From Physella acuta (Eukaryota; Mollusca; Gastropoda; Physidae), in contig NW_026732579.1 of assembly GCF_028476545.1 (NCBI RefSeq), forward strand, positions 114,501 to 178,500: 64,000 nt of DNA, in the 5' to 3' direction. Positions 20,901-31,238 of the stretch are shown here, piece by piece (within the stretch, counting starts at the first letter, position 1; each line of letters begins with the position of its first letter). The translations under genes and the position numbers were made by a program. A model generated the notes under the pieces. That model saw only the letters and a list, made by a program, of their open reading frames with translations. It was not told the DNA's origin and ran no database searches.

Positions 20901-23699
20901 CACCTTATATACCTATATCGACCTGGACCTTCACCCCCCCCCCCTACTCCAGCTAGGATGACCAGATGTACATTTCCCACCCTCGTCTAAAACAACTGCA
21001 GGATGACATACATTACCCCCCCCCCCCCCCCCCCCCACTCAGCCAAAACATTTAGAGATACAGATACGAATAGAGATAGGTTAAGGATAACCGTAGGGTT
21101 AGGATTAGTGTTAGGGATGGGGAGCTGGATATAATCCAGGGGGGGGTAATATCTTAGACTCACACCGTCCACTACCCTTACAACACAACACAATGACCCC
21201 CCCCCCTTCCTGTATGTTGTATAGATTAGTAACTGCACAAGTAGGCGACTGATCTAGATATATTTTCTTCCTTTCCCTACAGTCATCTCTTGTTGACTTT
21301 ACGTTACCATAGCTGATCCTTTCACTTCTCCGGGTCACTCGTGTTTGATGTACGGGATAGGAGGCGACGTTATGCTGTGTTAATGGGAGGGATATAGGAG
21401 GAGGGTGTGTTGATGGGAGGGATATAGGAGGAGGGTGTGTTGATGGGAGGGATATGGGAGGAGGGTGTGTTGATGGGAGGGATATAGGAGGAGGGTGTGT
21501 TGATGGGAGGGATATAGGAGGAGGGTGTGTTGATGGGAGGGATATAGGAGGAGGGTGTGTTGATGGGAGGGATATGGGAGGAGGGTGTGTTGATGGGAGG
21601 GATATAGGAGGAGGGTGTGTTGATGGGAGGGATATAGGAGGAGGGTGTGTTGATGGGAGGGATATGGGAGGAGGGTGTGTTGATGGGAGGGATATAGGAG
21701 GAGGGTGTGTTGATGGGAGGGATATGGGAGGAGGGTGTGTTGATGGGAGGGATATAGGAGGAGGGTGTGTTGATGGGAGGGATATAGGAGGAGGGTGTGT
21801 TGATGGGAGGGATATGGGAGGAGGGTGTGTTGATGGGAGGGATATAGGAGGAGGGTGTGTTGATGGGAGGGATATAGGAGGAGGGTGTGTTGATGGGAGG
21901 GATATAGGAGGAGGGTGTGTTGATGGGAGGGATATGGGAGGAGGGTGTGTTGATGGGAGGGATATGGGAGGAGGGTGTGTTGATGGGAGGGATATAGGAG
22001 GAGGGTGTGTTGATGGGAGGGATATAGGAGGAGGGTGTGTTGATGGGAGGGATATGGGAGGGATATGGGAGGAGGGTGTGTTGATGGGAGGGATAAGGGA
22101 GGGGGTGTGTTGATGGGAGGAGGGTGTGTTGATGGGAGGGATATGGGAGGAGGGTGTGTTGATGGGAGGGATATGGGAGGAGGGTGTGTTGATGGGAGGG
22201 ATATGGGAGGAGGGTGTGTTGATGGGAGGGATAAGGGAGGGGGTGTGTTGATGGGAGGAGGGTGTGTTGATGGGAGGGATATGGGAGGAGGGTGTGTTGA
22301 TGGGAGGGATATGGGAGGGATATGGGAGGAGGGTGTGTTGATGGGAGGGATATGGGAGGAGGGTGTGTTGATGGGAGGGATATGGGAGGGATATGGGAGG
22401 AGGGTGTGTTGATGGGAAGGATATGGGAGGAGGGTGTGTTGATGGGAAGGATATGGGAGGAGGGTGTGTTGATGGGAGGGATACGGGAGGAGGGTGTGTT
22501 GATGGGAGGGATACGGGAGGAGGGTGTGTTGATGGGAGGAGGGTGTGTTGATGGGAGGAATACGGGAGGGGAGGGTGTGTTGATGGGAGGGATATGGGAG
22601 GGGAGGGTGTGTTGATGGGAGGGATATGGGAGGGGAGGGTGTGTTGATGTGAGGGATAAGGGAGGGGGTGTGTTGATGGGAGGGATATGGGAGGGGAGGG
22701 TGTGTTGATGGGAGGGATAAGGGAGGGGGTGTGTTGATGGGAGGAATATAGGAGGAGAGAGGAGAAGCGTGCATGTGTACAGAAATAGAAACAAAATATG
22801 TGAGCAGTACATGACTAACAATTTCACACTGTTGTTGAGGGGCGGGTGAACGACGATCAAGTATGTTTGTGTTTAAGGGGGAGGGATGTGGTGGTTTAAA
22901 GAGGGTGGTGGTTTAAAGAGGGAGGCGGTGTAACAAGAGGGAGGTTGTGTAACATAATAAGAGGGAGTTTATGTAACAAGAGGGAGGTTGTGTAACAAGA
23001 GGGAGGTTGTGTAACAAGAGGGAGGTTGTGTAACAAGAGGGAGGTTGTGTAACAAGAGGGAGTTTGTGTAACAAGAGGGAGGTTGTGTAACAAGAGGGAG
23101 GTTGTGTAACAAGAGGGAGGTTGTGTAACAAGAGGGAGGTTGTGTAACAAGAGGGAGGTTGTGTAACAAGAGGGAGGTTGTGTAACAAGAGGGAGGTTGT
23201 GTAACAAGAGGGAGGTTGTGTTACACGTCCAGTAACATGAAAGGCCACACGAACACGGTCGCGGATATTGAATTATCGACCTCAATAACCAAAACTGACT
23301 CAAATAACAAGACCATTAACTTAAAGCTGCTACTTTAAAATCTCTACCACTGAAACACTCTCTTGAAATATTTGTGGCTGTGTGTTATCTCTCTCCACAC
23401 CCACTCTTCCCCCACTTCTTATTGTCAACTGCGACTATCGACTGCCATTGCTAAATAAATAGGCCATCTATTTTTAGCACTAGCAACACACATGCTCATA
23501 TAATACCGATATAATCTAACTGTTCATCGCGTTGTAGCTGTTAATAACTCATAGACACGAATCTAAACAACAGATCTAACACACGAGCCTCTAACAAACA
23601 TTGGGGCCTACCTGTGGTCGAGTGGGTAACCGAATCCATCCATGAAAACAAGTAGTTGTTCAAATCTCCTTCTTCCTGGCCGTGCGCCATCTCAAACAT
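17997..23699 (-). CDS. SLC31/Ctr-type copper transporter (3' end not found)
   Basis: Three exons with consistent phase: 23612-23699 (ATG at 23699, a second in-frame ATG at 23690), 18742-18844 and 17997-18179. They encode about 125 residues. The start follows a pyrimidine-rich tract ending TAG. TM1 is GLAIMTVVVFLLSVMLES followed by NAGTKRLRSR, as in the Ctr 'E-x-x-K' region. TM2 (LVHAVSVSLMFLLMLVFMT) has the MxxxM copper-path motif, MFLLM. TM3 (LCSAIILGAIVGYLLFNW) has the GxxxG packing motif, GAIVG. Ctr proteins form trimers that import Cu(I) at the plasma membrane or release it from endolysosomes. The short N-terminus lacks the Met/His-rich repeats of CTR1, so it may be a CTR2-like member. 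Exon 3 ends at a good donor, so a short last exon lies further left. Intron 1 is 4.8 kb and full of minisatellites. Confidence 0.85.
18278..18715. repeat. 25-bp minisatellite, about 9-10 copies, split by a MITE
   Basis: The unit is 'ctcctcacatacaagccc' plus 'acaccaa', lying in the 562-bp intron 2 of the copper transporter gene. The array is interrupted at 18507-18680 by a hAT-type MITE and resumes with one unit afterwards. The insertion therefore happened after the array formed. Confidence 0.92.
18507..18680 (+). mobile_element. hAT-type MITE with perfect 8-bp target duplication
   Basis: The ends are CAGTGTTTCTTCCAGAC (left) and TGCCTGGAAGAAACTCTG (right), an imperfect inverted pair starting CAGNG as in hAT elements. 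The octamer ctcctcac is present on both sides (18499-18506 and 18681-18688). The interior contains runs of G7-G10 and 'cggacactgtta'. It is 174 bp and non-coding. Related sequences lie at 55093-55326 (opposite orientation) and, as left halves only, at 8121 and 8385. Confidence 0.9.
18850..19278. repeat. 37-bp minisatellite, about 11-12 copies
   Basis: The unit contains 'agctaaagctagaacaaaat' and 'ataaagtcagaca'. It starts immediately upstream (in gene direction) of the copper transporter's second exon, within its long intron, leaving only a few bases for the acceptor tract. Confidence 0.93.
19870..20480. repeat. 30-bp GT-rich minisatellite
   Basis: About 20 copies built on 'gtgatgtgtagatggtgata' and 'agatgtgtat', with an alternating 60-bp dimer in the middle (gtgataag versus gtattaag). 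A short 'agggttagggttagg' patch near 20316 interrupts it. It lies in the long copper transporter intron. The 279-codon His/Ser/Thr-rich minus frame is a repeat artefact. Confidence 0.93.
20481..21374. other. intronic sequence with C homopolymers
   Basis: Inside the copper transporter intron. It has several C runs of 7-18 bp (near 20935, 21017 and 21197) and a few 'gttagg' motifs. No exon-like segment was recognised. Confidence 0.35.
21375..22760. repeat. 30-bp minisatellite, about 45 copies
   Basis: The unit is 'gggagggatataggaggagg' followed by 'gtgtgttgat'. The left part is very regular, alternating tat-agg and tat-ggg variants. The right part has truncated units and drift. A 30-bp period keeps all frames open, giving long false frames on both strands (496 and 464 codons on minus). 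Confidence 0.96.
22890..23222. repeat. 19-bp minisatellite, about 17 copies
   Basis: Unit 'aacaagagggaggttgtgt', highly homogeneous, with a few degenerate copies at the left. It lies about 390 bp downstream of the copper transporter's first exon in gene direction. Confidence 0.95.
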
Positions 23700-24620
23700 A
23701 TCTACACGGGAAGACAATCAGAAAAAACATTGAACTACACACATGGTCACAACACAATAGCCCGTGTAGGATTAAACGCGTCAAGATGTGTACTACTAAC
23801 ACTGGGGAACGTTCACCCTCTCGTCCTTTCCACGGCAACGATTTTCACTGCCAGCCTCGATAAATTACAACGTCGATAAGTTCATTCTCCCCGCTTCGTG
23901 TTTCACTTTTCTAAATGTCATCACAGCGGAAATACCCGGACAGTTTACTGTAGCCGCTAATACACGGACTAAGTCGATCTTGATTAGGTCTATAGTTGAT
24001 CTGTCAACACGGATAATTATCTGTTTCGTATGGCCTTTGTTTTATTGATTTATAATAAAGACTATGGAAGGGATGGGGTGTAATTTCTTAAGATGTTTTG
24101 TAATTGTCCCTAATATCCGTAATACATTTAATTATCTTGATAAAATGGACGAATAGATCTATTTGTAAACCTCTTTTTTTGTGGACATATGAAATAGTGT
24201 AGATCTAGATCTATATGCTTACTTTTAAATGGGGTTGTTATATCTCCAATGTTTGACTATTTCCTATCCTATATACAGTAAATCTTCAATATTTTTTTAA
24301 ACGGATAGTTTTTTAAGTTGATCAAAGTATCTTGTTGATCAATCAACACCCGCTATTAATTCTAAGGATATGATGTGTTTTTTAGGTGTGTGTGGGAGGG
24401 GGTAGGGGAGAGAAATTAAAACTTTTTGCAAGTAAACCTTTTTCGCTTCAGTTTAGGGTTACAGTTAAGTTGCCACAGTTTTGTAGACTACAAAGTCACA
24501 ACAAAATTAAAAAGTAGCATTGGAAAAAAAACGCAAGTTATCTTTAACAAACGGCCAACATAAACAAGAGGCTAATAATAAAAACGTTTGACGATCAGAA
24601 TAGCGCTGCTTTTTGGTTGA
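23700..24620. other. presumed promoter and upstream region of the copper transporter
   Basis: A pyrimidine-rich acceptor tract lies immediately right of the first coding exon, so at least one 5' noncoding exon should lie in or beyond this stretch. I see no further coding signal, and I could not place a TATA box or a transcription start. Confidence 0.35.
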
Positions 24621-24624
24621 CACT

Positions 24625-24727
24625 GGCCAGTCCTGTAGATGGTGACCTAGTTCTGTAGATGGTGACCTAGTCCTGTAGATGGTGACCTAGTTCTGTGGAT
24701 GGTGACCTAGTCCTGTAGATGGTGACC
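24625..24727. repeat. 20-bp tandem repeat, five copies
   Basis: Unit 'cctgtagatggtgacctagt' with single-base variants. Confidence 0.9.
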
Positions 24728-24874
24728 AAAATGAAGGATGTTTTCAGTGAGAGATTTGAGCTATTCAAAACAAATGCAAGTACTCTGACGTTCATAGTAG
24801 ATCCTTTCAACACAAATTCAAATGAGATTATTTCATGTATTCAAAGCTATTTATTTTAAATTATATATACAGTA

Positions 24875-24880
<6 letters not shown>

Positions 24881-24937
<57 letters not shown>

Positions 24938-25044
24938 CCTAAAAATATATACTGACATAAAAATGTTAGTGGCTCTTTAAAAACCGGGTAATGTTGTAAA
25001 TTGTAACTTTTGGCTCTTTCGGCTCAAAAGGTTGCCGACCCCTG
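24881..25044. mobile_element. (TA)n followed by the end of a hAT-type element
   Basis: About 55 bp of TA repeat is followed by roughly 75 bp ending 'ggttgccgacccctg' at 25044. That is the reverse complement of a CAGGGGTCGGCAACC terminus common to hAT elements in animals. The opposite end is not visible within the preceding few hundred bases, so this looks like a truncated copy. Confidence 0.6.
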
Positions 25045-25084
25045 GTCTATAGTAACAGTAACACGCACGCTTGTTATTGTAACC

Positions 25085-25700
25085 AATACTTAACCCTCAA
25101 ATCTATTTGCTTAGGGCAGCAAATTAACCGTAAAATCTATTTGCTTAGGGCAACAAAGTACCTCTCAAATCTATTTGCTTAGGGCAGCAAATTAACCGTA
25201 AAATCTATTTGCTTGGGGCAACAAAGTACCTCTCAAATCTATTTGCTTAGGGCAACAAAGTACCTCTCAAATCTATTTGCTTAGGGCAGCAAATTAACCG
25301 TAAAATCTATTTGCTTGGGGCAACAAAGTACCTCTCAAATCTATTTGCTTAGGGCAACAAAGTACCTCTCAAATCTATTTGCTTAGGGCAGCAAATTAAC
25401 CGTAAAATCTATTTGCTTGGGGCAACAAAGTACCTCTCAAATCTATTTGCTTAGGGCAACAAAGTACCTCTCAAATCTATTTGATTAGGGCAGCAAATTA
25501 ACCGTAAAATCTATTTGCTTGGGGCAACAAAGTACCTCTCAAATCTATTTGCTTAGGGCAACAAAGTACCTCTCAAATCTATTTGCTTAGGGCAACAAAG
25601 TACCTCTCAAATCTATTTGATTAGGGCAGCAAATTAACCGTAAAATCTATTTGCTTGGGGCAACAAAGTACCTCTCAAATCTATTTGCTCAGGGCAGCAA
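25085..25700. repeat. 33-34-bp minisatellite with a trimeric higher-order pattern
   Basis: Each unit begins 'aatctatttgcttagggca'. Two tails alternate: 'gcaaattaaccgta' and 'acaaagtacctctc'. For most of the array the order is one of the first and two of the second, giving a period near 100 bp repeated about five times. Confidence 0.93.
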
Positions 25701-26778
25701 AGTTATATTACAATGTGATGTTTAGATCGGTCATTTAAAAGATCTAAGTTTAGCCAGTGTTCTGACTTGTGCATTAGGGAAAAAAAAACTTCACTGCTAT
25801 GCCCCAGTTCTTCTTGTATTAGTTGCACAGTTTTCAAAGAATTTATCTTCTTCATTAACGTTCATTTACGTATACTATTCTCCTTAAGGAAAATGACTTT
25901 CTCAACATAAGCTACAACATCCAAAACATATATATAGTTTGTCAACTGGGTACCTGAAAAAATTAAAACAAAACAAAAACGAACAAATACAACGACCTGT
26001 TTTAAAGCTATTTTAATCCAAAGAAAGAGCCACAAGTCACATAGAAACGAGTGTCCAAGCGTGCTAAGTACACTAGAGTTAGCTCGAGTTATCTCCCTGT
26101 CCCTCTAGTTGCCGGCTCACAATTCCAGCTAATCAGAGTGAGATGTCATACGATGCTCGTGGCAATCTTCACTTCACTGACTGGAGAACTTGGGGGAGGG
26201 GGGGGGGGTCGTGCACATATATGCTGGGTCCTGCTAGTTCTGGAAGATTTTTATCATCTCTAATAAAAAGTTACAATTTAAAAAAAAAATTCTTTTAAAG
26301 AAATACCAAGACAAGTTAACAGTTTCTACGATGCTGTCCCCCCCCCCTGTTCCCCCATCCCACCCCCGACGAGTATTGAAGAAGGCGACCATTTGAGCAA
26401 GTAAAAAAAAGTTATCGTTATTTTTACGGCTGATGTCTGCATAACGCGATGGCAACAAAATAAAACTGTAGCACCGACAATAACATTCTGTTTATGTCGT
26501 TTTTTGATGGCTGTTTTTTTTTCTAACTCTCGTCTTACAGTGTACACCTACAGAGGGGGATATCGACGTCTGCTTTAAAACAGGCTGTCAACTGTCTTTA
26601 ATCTGAGAAACACTTTCCTTAGTCAAAGATTAGCATCAATTTCAGCGAGCCGCTACTGAGGCAGGGAGGTAAACCTTGAGGCGATTGATTCAACTTTTTA
26701 ACTTCTCTACACAGGCAGGTACACGGTAGATGGTTGGCTTGGTTACACATGGGGGGAGGGGGGTGTTTACTTACACAT
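25701..26778. other. intergenic spacer, no gene seen
   Basis: Mixed AT-rich DNA with G or C runs near 26195, 26340 and 26755. Short frames show no domain or splice context. Confidence 0.4.
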
Positions 26779-29700
26779 TGGTTGGTTGGTGGGGTTGGTG
26801 GGGTTGGTGGGGTTGGTTGATGGGGTTGGTTGGTTGGTGGGGTTGGTAAGTGGGGTTGGTTGGTGGGTGGGGTTGGTGGGTGGGGTTGGTGGGTGGGGTT
26901 GGTGGGTGGGGCTGGTGGGGTTGGTGGGTGGGGTTGGTTGGTTGGTGGGGTTGGTTGATTGGTTGGTGGGTGGGGTTGGTTGGTGGGGTTGGTTGGGTTG
27001 GTTGGTTGGTGGGGTTGGTTGATTGGTTGGTTGGGTTGGTTGGTTGGTGGGGTTGGTTGGTGGGTGGGGTTGGTTGGTGGTTGGGGTTGGTTGGTGGGTG
27101 GGGTTGGTTGGTTGGTGGGGTTGGTTGGTGGGTGGGGTTGGTTTGTGGGGTTGGTTGGTGGGGTTGGTTGGGTTGGTTGGTTTGTGGGGTTGGTTGGTGG
27201 GTGGGGTTGGTTGGTGGGTGGGGTTGGTTTGTGGGTGGGGTTGGTTGGTGGGGTTGGTTGGTGGGGTTGGTTGGGTTGGTTGGTTTGTGGGGTTGGTTGG
27301 TGGGTGGGGTTGGTTTGTGGGTGGGGTTGGTTGGTGGGTGGGGTTGGTTGGTGGGTGGGGTTGGTTGGTGGGTGGGGTTGGTTGGTTGGTGGGGTTGGTT
27401 GGTGGGTGGGGTTGGTTGGTTGGTGGGGTTGGTTGATTGGTGGGTGGGGTTGGTTGGTGGAGTTGGTTGGTGGGGTTGGTTGGGTTGGTTGGTTTGTGGG
27501 GTTGGTTGGTGGGTGGGGTTGGTTGGTGGGTGGGGTTGGTTTGTGGGTGGGGTTGGTTGGTGGGTTGGTGGGTTGGTTGGTTGGTTGGTGGGTGGGATTG
27601 GTTGGTTGGTTGGGTTGGTTGGTGGGATTGGTTGGTTGGTGGGTGGGGTTGGTTGGTGGGTGGGGTTGGTGGGTAGGGTTGGTTGGTTGGTGGGGTTGGT
27701 TTGGTGGGGTTGGTTGGTTGGTTAATGGGTGGGATTGGTTGGTGGGTGGGGTTGGTGGGTGGGGGTTGGTTGATTGGTTGGTGGGGTTGGTTGGTTGGTG
27801 GGGTTGGTTGGTAGGGTTGGTTGGTGGGTGGGGTTGGTTGGTTGGTGGTGTTGATTGGTGGGTGGGGTTGGTTGGTTGGTTGGTTGGTTGGTTGGTGGGG
27901 TTGGTTGGTTGGTTGGTGGGGTTGGTTGGTTTGGTTGTTGGTTGGTTGGTGGGGCTGGTGGGTGGGTGGGGTTGGTTGGTGGGTGGGGTTGATTGGTGGG
28001 TGGGGTTGGTTGGTTGGTTGGTTGGTGGGGTTGGTTGGTTTGGTTGTTGGTTGGTTGGTGGGGCTGGTGGGTGGGTGGGGTTGATTGGTGGGTGGGGTTG
28101 GTTGGTTGGTTGGTGGGGTTGGTTGATTGGTTGGTGGGGTTGGTTGGTTGGTGGGGTTGGTTGGTTGGTGGGGTTGGTTGATTGGTGGGTGGGGTTAGTT
28201 GGTTGGTGGTGTTGATTGGTGGGTGGGGTTGGTTGGTTGGTGGGGTTGGTTGGTGGGTGGGGTTGGTTGGTTGGTGGTTTGGTGGGGTTGGTTGGTTGGT
28301 GGGTGGGGTTGGTTGGTGGGTGGGGTTGGTGGGTGGGGTTGGTTGGTTGGTTGGTTGGTTGGTGGGTGGGGTTGGTTGGTGGGTGGGGTTGGTTGGTTGG
28401 TGGGTGGGGTTGGTTGGTTGGTGGGGTTGGTTGGTGGGTGGGGTTGGTTGGTTGGTGGTTTGGTGGGGTTGGTTGGTTGGTGGGTGGGGTTGGTTGGTGG
28501 GTGGGGTTGGTGGGTGGGGTTGGTTGGTTGGTTGGTTGGTTGGTGGTTTGGTGGGGTTGGTTGGTTGGTTAATGGGTGGGGTTGGTTGGTGGGTGGGGTT
28601 GGTGGGTGGGGGTTGGTTGATTGGTTGGTGGGGTTGGTTGGTTGGTGGGGTTGGTTGGTAGGGTTGGTTGGTGGGTGGGGTTGGTTGGTTGGTGGTGTTG
28701 ATTGGTGGGTGGGGTTGGTTGGTTGGTTGGTTGGTTGGTTGGTTGGTGGTGTTGATTGGTGGGTGGGGTTGGTTGGTGGGTGGGGTTGGTTGGTGGGTGG
28801 GGTTGGTTGGTTGGTGGGTGGGGTTGGTTGGTGGGGTTGGTTGGTTGGTTGGTGGGGTTAGTTGATTGGTTGGTGGGTGGGGTTGGTTGGTGGTGTTGAT
28901 TGGTGGGTGGGGTTGGTTGGTGGGGTTGGTTGATTGGTTGGTGGGGTTGGTTGGTTGGTGGGGTTGGTTGGTTTGTGGGGTTGGTTGGTGGGGTTGGTTG
29001 GTTGGTGGGGTTGGTTGGTTGGTTGGTGGGGTTGGTAGGGTTGGTGGGGTTGGTTGGTGGGGTTGGTTGGTTGGTTGGTGGGGTTGGTTGGTTGGTGGGG
29101 TTGGTTGGTTGGTGGGGTTGGTTGGTGGGGTTGGTTGGTGGGGTTAGTTGATTGGTTGGTGGGTGGGGTTGGTTGGTGGGTGGGGTTGGTTGGTTGGTTG
29201 GTGGGGTTGGTTGGTTGGTGGGGTTGGTTGATTGGTTGGTGGGGTTGGTAGGGTTGGTTGGTTGGTTGGTTGGTGGGGTTGGTAGGGTTAGTTGATTGGT
29301 TGGTGGGTGGGGTTGGTTGGTGGGTGGGGTTGGTTGGTTGGTGGGGTTGGTTGGTTGGTTGGTGGGGTTGGTTGGTTGGTGGGGTTGGTTGGTAGGGTTG
29401 GTTGGTTGGTTGTTGGGGTTGGTTGATTGGTTGGTGGGGTTGGTAGGGTTGGTTGGTTGGTTGGTGGGGTTAGTTGATTGGTTGGTGGGGTTGGTTGGTT
29501 GTTGGGGTTGGTTGGTGGGTGGGGTTGGTTGGTTGGTTGGTTGGTGGGGTTGGTTGATTGGTTGGTGGGGTTGGTTGGTGGGGTTGGTTGTTGGGTGGGG
29601 TGGTTGGTTGGTGGGTGGGGTTGGTTGGTTGGTGGGGATGGTTGGTGGTTTGGTTGGTTGGTGGGTGGGGTTGGTGGGGTTGGTTGGTTGGTGGGGTTGG

Positions 29701-29895
29701 TGGGGTTGGTTGGTTGGTGGGGTTGGTTGGTTGGTGGGTGGGGATGGTTGGTGGTTTGGTTGGTTGGTTGGTGGGGTTGGTTGGTTGGTGGGTGGGGATG
29801 GTTGGTGGTTTGGTTGGTTGGTGGGGTTGGTTGGTGGGTTGGGTTGGTTGGTGGGGCTGGTTGATTGGTGGGGTTGGTTGGTTGGTTGGTAGGGT
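26779..29895 (+). repeat. 3.1-kb G/T-only TTGG-type array
   Basis: Built from ggttggttggt, gggtgggg and ggttgattggt pieces in irregular order, with only a handful of C residues on the plus strand over 3 kb. Several longer blocks recur (for example around 27740-27860 and 28590-28700), so segments have duplicated. All plus-strand frames give Trp/Gly/Val/Leu polymers and all minus-strand frames give Pro/Thr/Asn/Gln polymers; these are artefacts. The strand asymmetry and G runs suggest unusual secondary structure. Confidence 0.95.
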
Positions 29896-30657
29896 TGTTT
29901 TGTGGGTTTTATCGTTGGGGTTGGTGTGTGTGTGTGTGTGTGCTACAAAAATGACGTCCATACCTAGGTGTGTTATACCTACGACAGGTGTGTGTTTCTG
30001 GATTTGTTTGATATCAGCTATCGATTATAAGATCGATGAGATTATTACTTCTATTGTAATCTCCCTGTGGGTCTCTGTATGTTTCATTACGTCTTTAATC
30101 TCGTGTAAAGATCTGACATTAACCAAGATCTTTTCCTATGTAACTTATTCACAATGATTAATGAAGTTACAAAATCTTCGAGTACCTGCAAGAATCATGT
30201 GGTCAAGTTTTAATTGGGGATCTGTCTGGTCAAATATTTAAATACAAGAGGTCAACATTCCGAGATATTGCTTATTGCAACTTTTCTTTAACAAACCACA
30301 GATCTTCTTGTACAATTCTACATATGCGTTTTTATTACTTTAAACGTTCAACAACATTGTATTTCAGAGCTTACAGTTTCTTTCATTCAACTCACGTTGA
30401 TCTCAGAGCTTTAATTGTTGTTATCCCACATCCACATTTCACTCGCTACATTTTCAAATGGTCAACTTATCACACCGATGTAACCAGAGTTTCTTTCATA
30501 TATCTCTGAAAATATATTCTTTAACCAATGCGCCCCCCCCCCTTTCCCATTCACCGGAAATATTAAGTGCTCCCTCCGGTAGCTCCAAGTTCCCTCCCCT
30601 TCCTCGGAGAAAATGTCTGGGGAAAAATTTTGTAGACAACTTAACCTAGGTATGATT
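29896..30657. other. spacer between arrays, no gene seen
   Basis: A short GT run (29928-29941) is followed by AT-rich DNA. 30515-30640 resembles neither the MITEs nor a gene, despite a C run near 30533. Confidence 0.35.
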
Positions 30658-30875
30658 TCCAAATCTACAACCTGTATACAAATCTACAACCTGTATACAA
30701 ATCTACAACCTGTATACAAATCTACAACCTGTATACAAATCTACAACCTGTATACAAATCTACAACCTGTATACAAATCTACAACCTGTATACAAATCTA
30801 CAACCTGTATACAAATGTACAACCTGTATACAAATCTACAACCTGTATACAAATCTACAACCTGTATACAAATGT
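30658..30875. repeat. 19-bp minisatellite, about 11 copies
   Basis: Unit 'aaatctacaacctgtatac', almost identical throughout. Confidence 0.95.
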
Positions 30876-30923
30876 AGCAGATAATTAGAGGAATAAGAGA
30901 TCAATCGTTCATGTAGACAAAAA

Positions 30924-31238
30924 CTGAGGTCCAGGGCGCCTAGCCGTGGGTCCAGGGCGCCTAGCCGTGGGTCCAGGGCGCCTAGCCGTGGGTCCAGGGC
31001 GCCTAGCCGTGGGTCCAGGGCACCTAGCCGTGGGTTCAGGGCGCCTAGCCGTGGGTTCAGGGCGCCTAGCCGTGGGTCCAGGGCACCTAGCCGTGGGTCC
31101 AGGGCACCTAGCCGTGGGTCCAGGGCACCTAGCCGTGGGTCCAGGGCACCTAGCCGTGGGTCCAGGGCACCTAGCCGTGGGTCCAGGGCACCTAGCCGTG
31201 GGTCCAGGGCGCCTAGCCGTGGGTCCAGGGCGCCTAAC
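30924..31238. repeat. 21-bp GC-rich minisatellite, 15 copies
   Basis: Unit 'ggtccagggcgcctagccgt' plus g, with variants cacctag and gttcag. It begins exactly at the stop codon of the neighbouring minus-strand gene (31234-31236), so it would lie in that gene's 3' UTR. Confidence 0.95.

Noticed and set aside
21370-22860. Long minus-strand frames (496 and 464 codons) rich in Ser, Pro, Thr and His
   Set aside because: They lie wholly in a 30-bp minisatellite; a period divisible by three keeps frames open. Both strands and several frames are equally open and no splice or homology context exists.
26850-29961. Many overlapping frames encoding Trp/Gly/Val-rich or Pro/Thr/Asn/Gln-rich polymers
   Set aside because: Direct by-product of G/T-only repeat DNA that lacks stop codons; no unique sequence.
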